Shown here piece by piece: positions 1-10,688 of a DNA stretch of 64,000 bases; positions within the stretch are counted from its first letter, which is position 1, and each line of letters starts with the position of its first letter. Position numbers and translations under genes: made by a program. Location of the stretch: NCBI RefSeq assembly GCF_041583835.1, contig NZ_JBFHFC010000010.1, forward strand, positions 17,505 to 81,504. Reading direction: 5' to 3'. Under the pieces are notes generated by a model. It saw only the letters and a program-made list of their open reading frames with translations. It had not been told where the DNA came from and searched no databases. This DNA is from Thiomicrorhabdus sp041583835 (GTDB lineage: Bacteria; Pseudomonadota; Gammaproteobacteria; Thiomicrospirales; Thiomicrospiraceae).

Positions 1-1016
1 CAGAATGGGCCGATCGGCTTTTACACAAGGGCTGCCGGGCGGCTGTCATTACCGGCGGACATGGTGAGTCCGAACAGATTGTTGTGGACGACTGTTTTTT
101 CGATGGTCAGCACCTTACACTGGAATCTCCGCGTACAACAACCGGTTACGGTCACGGCAGCGGCTGCAGTTTATCCACCGCCATCACAGGTTTCATGGCT
201 CAAGGCTATCTGTTGCGCGACGCCTTCATTCAAGCGCAAGCCTTCATCAATAAGGCCTTTGCGCTCTGTCCGCAGGACATGGGATATTACGGCGCACTGA
301 TCCAACCTAGCTGGCCGGTTGAAAAACAATTTTATCCACAGGTTGTTCTAAACAAGTCTTTAGAGTCGATTTCTCATTCTGGATTTGCGAATCTGGGCAC
401 TCAAAAACCGGGACTTTACCCTGTGGTGGATTCGGTTGAATGGCTTGAAAGACTGATGCCTCTTGGTATCGAAATCATTCAATTACGACTGAAGAACAAG
501 ACCGAAACCGAACTCCGCCAATCCATCGAGCAAGCCGTCGCTTTATCCGAACGCTATCCGACCCGCCTGTTCATCAACGATTACTGGCAGTTGGCAATCG
601 AATACGGTGCTTACGGCGTCCATCTGGGGCAAGAAGACTTACAAGCCCTTTCGGATGAAGAATTACAGAGCATACAAAAATCCGGAATCCGCCTGGGAAT
701 CAGTACCCACGGTGCTTACGAGTTCCTGCTGGCACAACAGATCAAACCCAGCTATCTGGCAATCGGTGCGATTTTCCCGACCCGTACCAAAGACATGACC
801 GGTCAAATACAGGGCGTGGATAACCTGCGTGAAATCCTGAAATTGAAAACCGGTATCCCGGTGGTCGCAATCGGTGGTATCACACTCGAAAATGCGCCCG
901 ACGTCATTTCAACCGGTGTCGACAGCATTGCTGTGGTTACCGCCATCACACTTGCCGAAAACCCGGAAAATGTGATCAAGCGCTTCAAACGGCTACTTGG
1001 TTCCGCTGAAGGCTGA
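1..1016 (+). CDS. thiDE: Bifunctional HMP-phosphate kinase / thiamine-phosphate synthase (ThiD-ThiE fusion), 5' truncated
   Basis: The reading frame is open from the first bases, so the start lies upstream of the window. The first ~100 residues match the C-terminal part of ThiD: a TGGH segment, then GYGHGSGCSLSTAITGF with the conserved Gly-Cys of the anion hole. After a short linker comes a complete ThiE TIM barrel: IQLRLK, the ND...GVHLGQEDL segment, GISTH, FPTRTK (pyrophosphate binding) and VVAIGGI. ThiD phosphorylates hydroxymethylpyrimidine phosphate, and ThiE joins the product to the thiazole phosphate to make thiamine phosphate in the cytoplasm. A fusion channels HMP-PP between the two steps. 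An internal ATG at 84 would remove part of ThiD and is not preferred. The family call is sure; the length of the missing N-terminus is unknown. Confidence 0.93.
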   Translation, partial: EWADRLLHKGCRAAVITGGHGESEQIVVDDCFFDGQHLTLESPRTTTGYGHGSGCSLSTAITGFMAQGYLLRDAFIQAQAFINKAFALCPQDMGYYGALIQPSWPVEKQFYPQVVLNKSLESISHSGFANLGTQKPGLYPVVDSVEWLERLMPLGIEIIQLRLKNKTETELRQSIEQAVALSERYPTRLFINDYWQLAIEYGAYGVHLGQEDLQALSDEELQSIQKSGIRLGISTHGAYEFLLAQQIKPSYLAIGAIFPTRTKDMTGQIQGVDNLREILKLKTGIPVVAIGGITLENAPDVISTGVDSIAVVTAITLAENPENVIKRFKRLLGSAEG

Positions 1017-1023
1017 TCAAACA

Positions 1024-1052
1024 TTGTCCCGCCCTTACTCACAGCGGGACAA
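1024..1052 (+). terminator. Stem-loop after thiDE, possible weak terminator
   Basis: A perfect 9-bp inverted repeat, TTGTCCCGC / GCGGGACAA, with an 11-nt loop starts 7 bases after the thiDE stop. No T-run follows, so it may be an RNA-stabilising or Rho-assisted end rather than a classical intrinsic terminator. Confidence 0.4.
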
Positions 1053-1243
1053 ATCACTCTGAAACCTCTCTTGAACCAAATGCATTTCGATGTTCAATTA
1101 AATTAAGATCCCCCCTTTGTTAATGCCCGTTTACACTTCTTTATTCAAGAACATTCATAAATTCAATCGCAATTCCACTCAACCAAAATACGAGATTTTG
1201 CTAAAATTACATTTATTAAAGGCCTAAAAAGGAGGCAATCACA

Positions 1244-2962
1244 GTGCTACGATTTGTCGGTATTCTGTTGATTGCTGGATTGTTTCTAACCACCGCCAAG
1301 GCGCAGCCGAACATCCATCAACAAACCATGCAAAGCTTGTTGTCGCAAGAGCGGTTACCGCTTGTCGACGGCCAGGATTCCGTACGCCTATTCCATAAAG
1401 AGATGCTGAAACAATTCTACCGTCAACGGAATTATCAGCTAGCTTGGCAAGCCGACAACCTAAGCGATCAACTGCTTTCAGCCATTGATCAAGCCATCAA
1501 CGACGGTTTGGATCCATCGTATGCCGGTTACCACAAAACGCTCATTTCCCGTTTAGCTTACCCTTTATCGCTTGAGGAGCGCGTGTTACAGGATTTACTC
1601 TTAAGCGACGCTTTCATTACTTTAGGTTATCACCTGTTTCACGGAGTCGCCTTCGGCACGGAAATGGATACACTCCATCGTGCCGTGCCCATGAAAAAAA
1701 TAAATATGCAGCAAGTCTTAAGTGAAGCATTGCAAACCGGACAAATTGCCAAAACCTTAACGGAACTCGCTCCAAAACATGCCTATTATCTCAATCTTAA
1801 AACCGCATTACGCCGTTATCTAGCCATTGCCGAGCAAGGCGGTTGGAATGAAGATCCCGAAGCGTATCAGGATTATGATGAAGTCAAACAGAGACTCTCC
1901 ATTACCGGCGAATTCAATTGCAAACCCGCTGATATCAATTTAATACCCCCTCCTATTCAACCCGAAATCAAACCGATTGAATGGGTGTGGGGTAAAACGG
2001 AAGTCAGCGAAAAAGCGCCTGATGTCAATAAGAGCGAAACGGAAAACGATGCCGAACTCGAAGCCATGACTTACGCGGTTATGGAGTTCCAACAACGCCA
2101 CCATATTTCCGTCGACGGTGCTATTGGCCCGCAAACACGACAAAAAATGGCGGAGAGCGTGCAAAGCGCCATCGATAAAATCCGTCTCAACTTGGAACGC
2201 TGGCGCTGGTACAACTCCATCGTTTCGGATAATTATGTCATGGTTAATATTCCCAACTTTTCACTGCAATACGTGAATGACACTCAAGCCTTGTCGATGA
2301 AAGTGGTTGTCGGACAGAAAAAACGCCCGACCCCGATAATGGAAGCAAAAATGAGTTATCTGGTTTTCAATCCATACTGGCGTATTCCCAAAACCATTCT
2401 GGCCGAAGACATTCTGCCTAAACTCAGAAAAAATAAGAACTACCTCAACAGTAAACAAATCAGCTTGTTTAACAGTTCGGACAGCACTGAAAGCCACCCT
2501 TTAGATTCCACAAGCATTGATTGGCAAAACACCACAAAAAAAGGCATGCTGCGCTACACTTTCCGCCAAGAACCGGGAGTTCAGAATCCTCTTGGCAGGA
2601 TAAAATTCATGTTCCCGAATAGTGAGGACATCTATATACACGACACTTCCGCGCGTTATCTTTTCAAAAACAAGGCTTATTTAGTCAGCTCAGGCTGTGT
2701 TCGAGCAGAGCAACCGATGGAATTGGCCTATGAAGTTTTGAATCACGAGCAGCCGGAGTTCACACGCCAATACCTTGACCAACAAATTCAAAACGGAGAT
2801 CGGCAGGTCGTTCACCTACAGGAAAAAATTCCGGTTTACCTTACCTATCAAACCGCTTGGGCTGATAAAAACGGTCGGCTTGATTTGCGCAACGACGTTT
2901 ACGGCATTGACGATAACTTAATGACTTTTATGAAAAATACCTTGAAAATGTACTTAAACTGA
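1244..2962 (+). CDS. ldtD: L,D-transpeptidase, YcbB/LdtD type
   Basis: Periplasmic murein L,D-transpeptidase that forms 3-3 cross-links between meso-diaminopimelate residues, a route insensitive to most beta-lactams. A signal peptide covers residues 1-20 (cleavage after TAKA). A scaffold domain follows, then a peptidoglycan-binding helical domain around residues 270-305 (EFQQRHHISVDGAIGPQTR) and the YkuD catalytic domain. The active site is visible as IHDTS (His466) and SSGCVR (catalytic Cys485). The 572-aa length fits the YcbB family, which is longer than simple YkuD enzymes. The start is GTG, with GGAGG eight bases upstream. The next gene is a MepK-like endopeptidase; the same pair (ycbB-ycbK) is adjacent in Escherichia coli, where MepK helps open the wall for LdtD-dependent growth. 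Confidence 0.93.
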   Translation: MLRFVGILLIAGLFLTTAKAQPNIHQQTMQSLLSQERLPLVDGQDSVRLFHKEMLKQFYRQRNYQLAWQADNLSDQLLSAIDQAINDGLDPSYAGYHKTLISRLAYPLSLEERVLQDLLLSDAFITLGYHLFHGVAFGTEMDTLHRAVPMKKINMQQVLSEALQTGQIAKTLTELAPKHAYYLNLKTALRRYLAIAEQGGWNEDPEAYQDYDEVKQRLSITGEFNCKPADINLIPPPIQPEIKPIEWVWGKTEVSEKAPDVNKSETENDAELEAMTYAVMEFQQRHHISVDGAIGPQTRQKMAESVQSAIDKIRLNLERWRWYNSIVSDNYVMVNIPNFSLQYVNDTQALSMKVVVGQKKRPTPIMEAKMSYLVFNPYWRIPKTILAEDILPKLRKNKNYLNSKQISLFNSSDSTESHPLDSTSIDWQNTTKKGMLRYTFRQEPGVQNPLGRIKFMFPNSEDIYIHDTSARYLFKNKAYLVSSGCVRAEQPMELAYEVLNHEQPEFTRQYLDQQIQNGDRQVVHLQEKIPVYLTYQTAWADKNGRLDLRNDVYGIDDNLMTFMKNTLKMYLN

Positions 2963-2966
2963 TTTA

Positions 2967-2975
2967 TGGTATAAT
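2967..2975 (+). promoter_or_regulatory. Extended -10 promoter element for mepK
   Basis: TGGTATAAT is a perfect extended -10 (TG-N-TATAAT) lying just after the ldtD stop and ~31 bases before the mepK start. No good -35 is visible, as expected for an extended -10 site. It would let mepK be transcribed independently of ldtD. Confidence 0.55.
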
Positions 2976-3006
2976 TTCACATATTCAAAAAATGCACGGG
3001 GTGGCC

Positions 3007-3570
3007 ATGTCGATACACAATCAAATGAATCGCAGATCCTTTTTAAAACTAGGTGGAATGGGAACCGCAGCAGCTTTAGCACCGACTTCGTTATTTGCAA
3101 GCATGCAAAAGCAGCAATCAAAAGAAGAATTTCGTACTCTTTCGTTTTACAACCTGCATACCGGTGAATCCTTGAAAACGACTTATTGGGAACAGGGAAT
3201 CTATCATCCCGAAGCACTTGAAGAAATCAGTCATGTGTTAAGAGACTTCCGTACGAACGAAACCCACGATATGGATATTGCTTTATTTGATCTGTTACAC
3301 GATATCCGTAATCAAACGGGAAGCAAAAAATCGTTTAATGTCATCTCCGGCTATCGCTCTCCGAAAACCAATGCCATGTTGCACACAACGACCCAAGGCG
3401 TTGCAACCAAAAGTTTGCACATGGTCGGAAAAGCGATCGACATCAACCTACCCGGTTTTAAACTGGCGGATTTAAGAAAAGTCGCCATGCACCAGAGACA
3501 AGGTGGCGTTGGATTCTACCCTAAATCGAATTTCGTCCATGTAGACACCGGACGTGTTCGCTACTGGTAA
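3007..3570 (+). CDS. mepK: Murein DD-endopeptidase MepK-like (DUF882, peptidase M15 family), Tat substrate
   Basis: Zinc-dependent murein hydrolase related to E. coli YcbK/MepK, which cleaves D-Ala-mDAP and mDAP-mDAP cross-links. The N-terminus has a twin-arginine signal (NRRSFLKLGG) followed by an Ala-rich hydrophobic stretch, so it should be exported folded by Tat. Candidate zinc ligands are His138 and Asp145 (SLHMVGKAIDI) and His178 (FVHVD), counted from the chosen ATG. The substrate-site segment FNVISGYRS and the C-terminal GGVGFYP are typical of the family. An in-frame ATG at 2992 exists, but GGGG sits five bases before the ATG at 3007, which gives a normal-length protein (187 aa). The gene lies 44 bases after ldtD and has its own extended -10. 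Confidence 0.9.
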   Translation: MSIHNQMNRRSFLKLGGMGTAAALAPTSLFASMQKQQSKEEFRTLSFYNLHTGESLKTTYWEQGIYHPEALEEISHVLRDFRTNETHDMDIALFDLLHDIRNQTGSKKSFNVISGYRSPKTNAMLHTTTQGVATKSLHMVGKAIDINLPGFKLADLRKVAMHQRQGGVGFYPKSNFVHVDTGRVRYW

Positions 3571-3587
3571 ATACGTTAAAAACCTAT

Positions 3588-3618
3588 AAAAAAGCCGGAG
3601 TTTATCTCCGGCTTTTTT
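3588..3618. terminator. Bidirectional intrinsic terminator between mepK and cnoX
   Basis: A-tract, GCCGGAG, five-base loop, CTCCGGC, T-tract. The 13-bp symmetrical stem is flanked by As and Ts and sits between convergent genes, so it works in both directions. Confidence 0.9.
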
Positions 3619-3649
3619 ATTTTCAATCGCAAAGCTTGTTTGAGTCGTT

Positions 3650-4522
3650 TTAAGCGACGGCACTCCCCAGGCGCTGACGATATTGCTTCGACAGCTCAGG
3701 ATCCGAAGACGACAACATATTCAAAATCGTTACGATCATTTCACGTGCGGCTCCATCCTTGTAATTAGGCTCCTGCTCGAACAAAGCAAACAGGCTTTCC
3801 AAACCACCTTGGTAATCATGTTCCGCGACCAGACACACCGCCAAATCGAAATAAGCATCAAAATCCAACGGATTCTGATCCAGACGATCAAACATCGCCT
3901 GCTTACCTTCGGTTTCACTCGCCAGTTTCTTAAACGTTAACTGACCGATCAAGGCTCTCCCCGTCTCGCTTTCTTTCTCTTTATTCGGCAAGCGATTAAA
4001 GATGTCCGTCGCTTGATCCAATGCATTCACGTCCAACAACACCTGCACCATATCCATCGCCACTCGTGTATTGCTCGGATCGATTCTAATCGCTTGGGTC
4101 AACAGGCTAACAGCGCCGGCCACATCACCTTGGAGATGCATTTCCCGCGCTTGCAAACGCATCTCGTCGGACTCGCGGGAGATACCGAAATCTTTGAGCA
4201 ACGCCGTTAATTCATCCAGCTGCATCAATCCCTCTTCGGTACGCACCACTTCGGTATCCTTAAAGACTTTAAGCGTCGGCAAATTGGTTACGCCATACTT
4301 TTCTGTCAATTCGGGTTGTTCGTCGATATCGACTTTTGCAAACACGAACTGGCCTGCAAATTCATGCGCCAGTTCCGTCAAAGAACTTTCCAACGCAACG
4401 CACGGACCCGAATACACCCCCATAAACTCGACAATAACGGGAAGCTTATAGGAATTCATTAACACCAGATCGTTAAACGACTTGGCGTTGACTTCAAAAA
4501 CATATGCTGCTTGATTGCTCAC
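3650..4522 (-). CDS. cnoX: Thioredoxin-TPR chaperedoxin, CnoX/YbbN family
   Basis: An N-terminal thioredoxin-fold domain (about residues 8-110) is followed by TPR-like helices to residue 290, which is the domain order of CnoX/YbbN. These proteins hold oxidatively damaged clients and pass them to GroEL or DnaK in the cytoplasm. The redox motif reads SGPC (residues 38-41): only the second cysteine of CxxC remains, so thiol-disulfide reductase activity is not expected, though mixed disulfides with clients are possible. The cis-proline loop NLPT is present. The start is GTG, with AAGGTGA five bases upstream. The gene is monocistronic and convergent with mepK. Confidence 0.9.
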   Translation of the reverse strand: MSNQAAYVFEVNAKSFNDLVLMNSYKLPVIVEFMGVYSGPCVALESSLTELAHEFAGQFVFAKVDIDEQPELTEKYGVTNLPTLKVFKDTEVVRTEEGLMQLDELTALLKDFGISRESDEMRLQAREMHLQGDVAGAVSLLTQAIRIDPSNTRVAMDMVQVLLDVNALDQATDIFNRLPNKEKESETGRALIGQLTFKKLASETEGKQAMFDRLDQNPLDFDAYFDLAVCLVAEHDYQGGLESLFALFEQEPNYKDGAAREMIVTILNMLSSSDPELSKQYRQRLGSAVA

Positions 4523-4557
4523 GGAATCACCTTAGTAACTTTTTTAATATTAAATAA

Positions 4558-4563
4558 ATTATA
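4558..4563 (-). promoter_or_regulatory. Probable -10 box for cnoX
   Basis: The minus strand has a perfect TATAAT about 36 bases before the cnoX GTG. No convincing -35 hexamer lies at 16-18 bp, so the promoter may depend on an activator. Confidence 0.35.
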
Positions 4564-4740
4564 CCGGGCAAAAAATATTATGAGATAACGGTTTGTTGGG
4601 GTGTTTATAAACATAAGTATATGCATCTACTTACCTTAAGCACGTTTTACCGAACTAACAGCTTCATTAATCGTTGATTGATAAGCAACGCTTATGTATT
4701 TTGACATTGACTCCATGTTGCTCTTTTTTCGATCCAATGA

Positions 4741-4749
4741 TGTTAAGAT
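4741..4749 (+). promoter_or_regulatory. Possible extended -10 for the patatin lipoprotein gene
   Basis: TGTTAAGAT (TG-N-TAAGAT) lies 40 bases before the ATG at 4789. A TTGACA at 4701-4706 is nearby but at a spacing that does not match this -10. The assignment is tentative. Confidence 0.3.
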
Positions 4750-4788
4750 AGCAGTCAAATTTAATAATACCGATCCCATTGCATAACC

Positions 4789-6183
4789 ATGCTTAGAACC
4801 CTTCTCTTGCTCCTTGCCTTTTCCAGCCTCCTTTCGGGGTGTGCGTCCTATGGCGTGATCGGCAACCTGGAAAAAAAACGCGTCTCTCCTCAGCCGCCCT
4901 ACTCGGCGCTTTCGATCATCGGGCAGAAACCGTTTGGAAACGTCAGTTTAATTCTGGCGTTTTCCGGCGGAGGTTCTCGAGCCGCCGCTTTGTCTTATGG
5001 CGTTCTGCAAGAATTACGGGATACACAAATCCAGATTCAAGGAAAAAACGTTCGCCTCTTGGATGAAGTCGACGTCATCAGTTCGGTTTCCGGTGGAAGT
5101 TTTACCGCGGCCTACTACGGATTGAACGGGGAAAAAACCTTTAAAGATTTCGAAGACGTTTTTTTGAAAAAAGATATCGAAGGCAACCTGATCAGTAAAA
5201 TCATGACTCCGTTTTTATGGTTTTCGGACCGGGGACGAACCGAAGTCGCCGTCGATTATTATGAACAATCGGTATTCAAAGGCGCCACTTTTGCAGATCT
5301 TCGCCAAAAAGATGGCCCCCTAATTATCATTAATGCATCCGATCTAGGCAACGGTATCCGCTTTTCTTTCATTCAAGAATATTTCGACCTACTGTGTTCG
5401 GACATTAATAGCTTTCCGGTTGCGCGAGCGGTTACCGCGTCTTCTTCCGTGCCGGTGGTTTTCGATCCGGTCGTTATCCGCAACTATCACGACTGCCCAA
5501 ACAAGCAGAACAGCGCTCTGCTTGTGCTCGAGCAGGATCAATTCACAACTTATGAAATGAAATCGATTCGACAGGGATTGCAACAATACCTTGAAACCGA
5601 TAAACGCCGCGATTACATTCACTTAGTGGACGGCGGAATCACCGACAACCTTGGTCTGAGAGCCATATACGAAGTATTGGAACTGATGGGCGGCCCGGAG
5701 GCAATGCTTAAAAAGGCTCAAATTCAACCGTCCGGTCAATTTGCCGTGATTGCCGTTAATGCATCCACTCACAGCAGTTCGGACATAGGTACAAGCAATA
5801 AGGTTCCCGACATAGAGACCACAATCAATGCCGTGACCGACATACAGTTGCACCGCTATAACAATTCCACGATCGAGGGCTTTCAAAACGGTATGCAGAA
5901 ATGGAGCAAAGCGCTCTCAACCCCTGAAAAACCGGTCACACCCTACTTTATCGAAATCGGTTTCGACGCAATAAAAGACCGTAAAAAACGCAACTTCTTC
6001 AACAGTATCCCAACCTCTTTCTCGCTGACAGAAGAGCAGATCGATGCCCTGATATCCGCAGGACGGACATTGTTAAGAAATCATCCAAAGTTTCAGGAGT
6101 TGCTTCGCAACATGCAGCTCCCCGAGCCTAAAAAGGGCCATACACGTTCGAGAAATAAAAAAGGCGGACTTCCCGTTTTGTGA
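4789..6183 (+). CDS. Patatin-like phospholipase lipoprotein
   Basis: Predicted membrane-anchored serine lipid acyl hydrolase. A short lipoprotein signal ends in the lipobox LLSGC, giving an acylated Cys18. The patatin domain shows the glycine-rich oxyanion loop (SGGGSRAAALSYG), the nucleophile elbow SVSGGSF with Ser101, and the catalytic Asp281 in VDGGITDNLG: the complete Ser-Asp dyad. The protein is 464 aa, longer than cytoplasmic RssA-type patatins. It is a single gene between cnoX and the convergent ileS-lspA operon. Its last codons form part of a hairpin that terminates that operon (see 6160-6194). The substrate cannot be told from sequence; envelope phospholipid turnover is likely. Confidence 0.88.
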   Translation: MLRTLLLLLAFSSLLSGCASYGVIGNLEKKRVSPQPPYSALSIIGQKPFGNVSLILAFSGGGSRAAALSYGVLQELRDTQIQIQGKNVRLLDEVDVISSVSGGSFTAAYYGLNGEKTFKDFEDVFLKKDIEGNLISKIMTPFLWFSDRGRTEVAVDYYEQSVFKGATFADLRQKDGPLIIINASDLGNGIRFSFIQEYFDLLCSDINSFPVARAVTASSSVPVVFDPVVIRNYHDCPNKQNSALLVLEQDQFTTYEMKSIRQGLQQYLETDKRRDYIHLVDGGITDNLGLRAIYEVLELMGGPEAMLKKAQIQPSGQFAVIAVNASTHSSSDIGTSNKVPDIETTINAVTDIQLHRYNNSTIEGFQNGMQKWSKALSTPEKPVTPYFIEIGFDAIKDRKKRNFFNSIPTSFSLTEEQIDALISAGRTLLRNHPKFQELLRNMQLPEPKKGHTRSRNKKGGLPVL

Positions 6184-6194
6184 AGTCCGCCTTT
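6160..6194 (-). terminator. Terminator of the lspA operon, overlapping the patatin gene stop
   Basis: A perfect 13-bp stem AAAGGCGGACTTC / GAAGTCCGCCTTT has a 9-nt loop. On the minus strand it is followed by TTTTTT, making a strong intrinsic terminator for ileS-lspA. On the plus strand only three Ts follow. The stem includes the last codons and stop of the patatin gene. Confidence 0.8.
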
Positions 6195-6232
6195 GAATAA
6201 ACATTAAGGGTTTGGTTAAAAAATAATCCGAA

Positions 6233-6764
6233 CTAAACCTGCTGTTCCGCCGCTTTTCGTTTTTGCTTTTCGGCTCTCGGTTTTAAAACCAGTTCGCTCA
6301 AAAGCAACAAACCCGCCCCGACGCTGATAGCAACATCGGCAACATTAAACGTAGCGTAATGCCAGGTTCCGATGTAGAAATCGATAAAATCGGTCACACG
6401 ACCTTCAACCACTCGATCAATGACATTACCGATGGCACCACCTAAAACCAGATTAATCCCGATCGTCTCCGAATTTAACTGATTAGGCAATTTCTTCAAC
6501 CAGAAATAGAGAATGGCACTCACAACCACTGCCAAAGCAGTGAAGAACCAACGCTGCCATCCCCCCATATCGGCTAGAAAACTGAATGCGGCACCATGAT
6601 TATAATTCAAGGTCCAGTTCAGATTCGAGATCACCGCTACCGGCTCGCCAAAACTCAAGGTACTGACGGCCCACACCTTAGTCAGTTGATCAACGATAAT
6701 CACCAACAATGCAAACCAAAGAGTACGCACTGCGGACTTTGACATAGGCAAGTTATTTTGTTGA

Positions 6765-6772
<8 letters not shown>
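6233..6772 (-). CDS. lspA: Lipoprotein signal peptidase (signal peptidase II)
   Basis: Inner-membrane aspartyl protease that removes signal peptides from diacylated prolipoproteins before Lnt acts. Four transmembrane segments are visible. The two catalytic aspartates are in the conserved stretches GNVIDRVVEGRVTDF and FNVADVAISVG. The chosen ATG at 6772 overlaps the end of ileS by 8 bases and has GGGGAAG about ten bases upstream; an ATG at 6745 would give a length closer to E. coli LspA. A TTG at 6802 in the same frame is rejected as too far inside ileS. The ileS-lspA pair is a standard gammaproteobacterial operon. Confidence 0.95.
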
Positions 6773-9593
<2,821 letters not shown>

Positions 9594-9630
9594 GCTCTAG
9601 CTTCTATATCGGAGTTAAAGTTTAATAAAA

Positions 9631-10569
9631 TCAAATAGTAAAATACTGTCTGGCCTGTTTAGCATCAAGACGAATCTGTTCGGTTAACGCCTCAATGCTC
9701 TCAAATTTCAGTTCCGGACGAATGTAATGCTGTAACGTCACATCCACATGCTGCCCGTATATCTCGTCGGCCCAATCGAACAGGTGTACTTCGATCGAAG
9801 GCCGCTGCCCGTTCACTGTCGGGCGAATTCCCAAGTTGGCCACCCCCGGCCATGGTTTATCTGCAATCCCGTCTACGGTTACGGCAAATACGCCTTGAAC
9901 CGGCATCTGTAAACGTTTCGGATTCAAATTCAAGGTCGGAAAGCCGATGGTACGCCCTAATTTCTGTCCGTGAATCACACGTCCGCTAAACTTGAAAGGA
10001 CTGCCTAACAACGCTTCCGCCCTTTCCAAATCCGGTTTAGCCAGCGCACGTCTTACCCGCGTGCTACTGACTCGCTTACCGTCCACGTTATAAGTCGGCA
10101 TGTCGGTCACCGTAAAATCACTTTGCTCGCCCTGCGCCTGCAAATACGCGAAGTCGCCCGAACGCTGTTTGCCAAAATGAAAATCGTCGCCCACTACCAG
10201 ATGTTTTACGTTCAATCCATCCACCAGTATCTGTTGGACGAATTGTTCTGCGGTCAAGGCTGCGAATCGGCTTTCAAAACGAATGCACAATACATAATCA
10301 ATTTCGGTCTTCTGAAACGCGCGGATTTTCTCGCGGAAATTCATCAACCGTACCGGCGCTTCTTGCGGAGAGAAAAACTCGATCGGCAAGGGTTCGAACA
10401 GCATCACCACACTCGGCAAGCCACGCGCTTTCGCCTCGGCGGTCACCGCTTGCAACACCTGCTGATGCCCCAAGTGTACGCCGTCAAAATTCCCAATGGT
10501 CAATACACAGCCGTTCACTAGTGAACCCTGAAACAAATCTAAATTGTGCAAGCCTCGAATTAACTGCAT
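9631..10569 (-). CDS. ribF: Bifunctional riboflavin kinase / FAD synthetase
   Basis: Converts riboflavin to FMN and then FAD. The N-terminal adenylyltransferase domain carries TIGNFDGVHLGHQQVL (GxxHxGH-like, residues 25-40). The C-terminal flavokinase domain shows GRTIGFPTLNL and PGVANLGIRPTVNG. The ATG at 10569 gives MQLIRGLHNL, matching the E. coli RibF start; the frame extends to a TTG at 10608, which is not preferred. The order murJ, ribF, ileS, lspA on one strand matches many gammaproteobacteria. Confidence 0.97.
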   Translation of the reverse strand: MQLIRGLHNLDLFQGSLVNGCVLTIGNFDGVHLGHQQVLQAVTAEAKARGLPSVVMLFEPLPIEFFSPQEAPVRLMNFREKIRAFQKTEIDYVLCIRFESRFAALTAEQFVQQILVDGLNVKHLVVGDDFHFGKQRSGDFAYLQAQGEQSDFTVTDMPTYNVDGKRVSSTRVRRALAKPDLERAEALLGSPFKFSGRVIHGQKLGRTIGFPTLNLNPKRLQMPVQGVFAVTVDGIADKPWPGVANLGIRPTVNGQRPSIEVHLFDWADEIYGQHVDVTLQHYIRPELKFESIEALTEQIRLDAKQARQYFTI

Positions 10570-10688
10570 CTCACCGTGTTTATCTTTTGATTGGGAATGA
10601 AAAAACAAGCCGTAAATTATACCGTAACTCAGTGATTAACTGTTTGTAAATCTTTTAAAAATTCGACTTAAAAGCCAATGAACAACGC

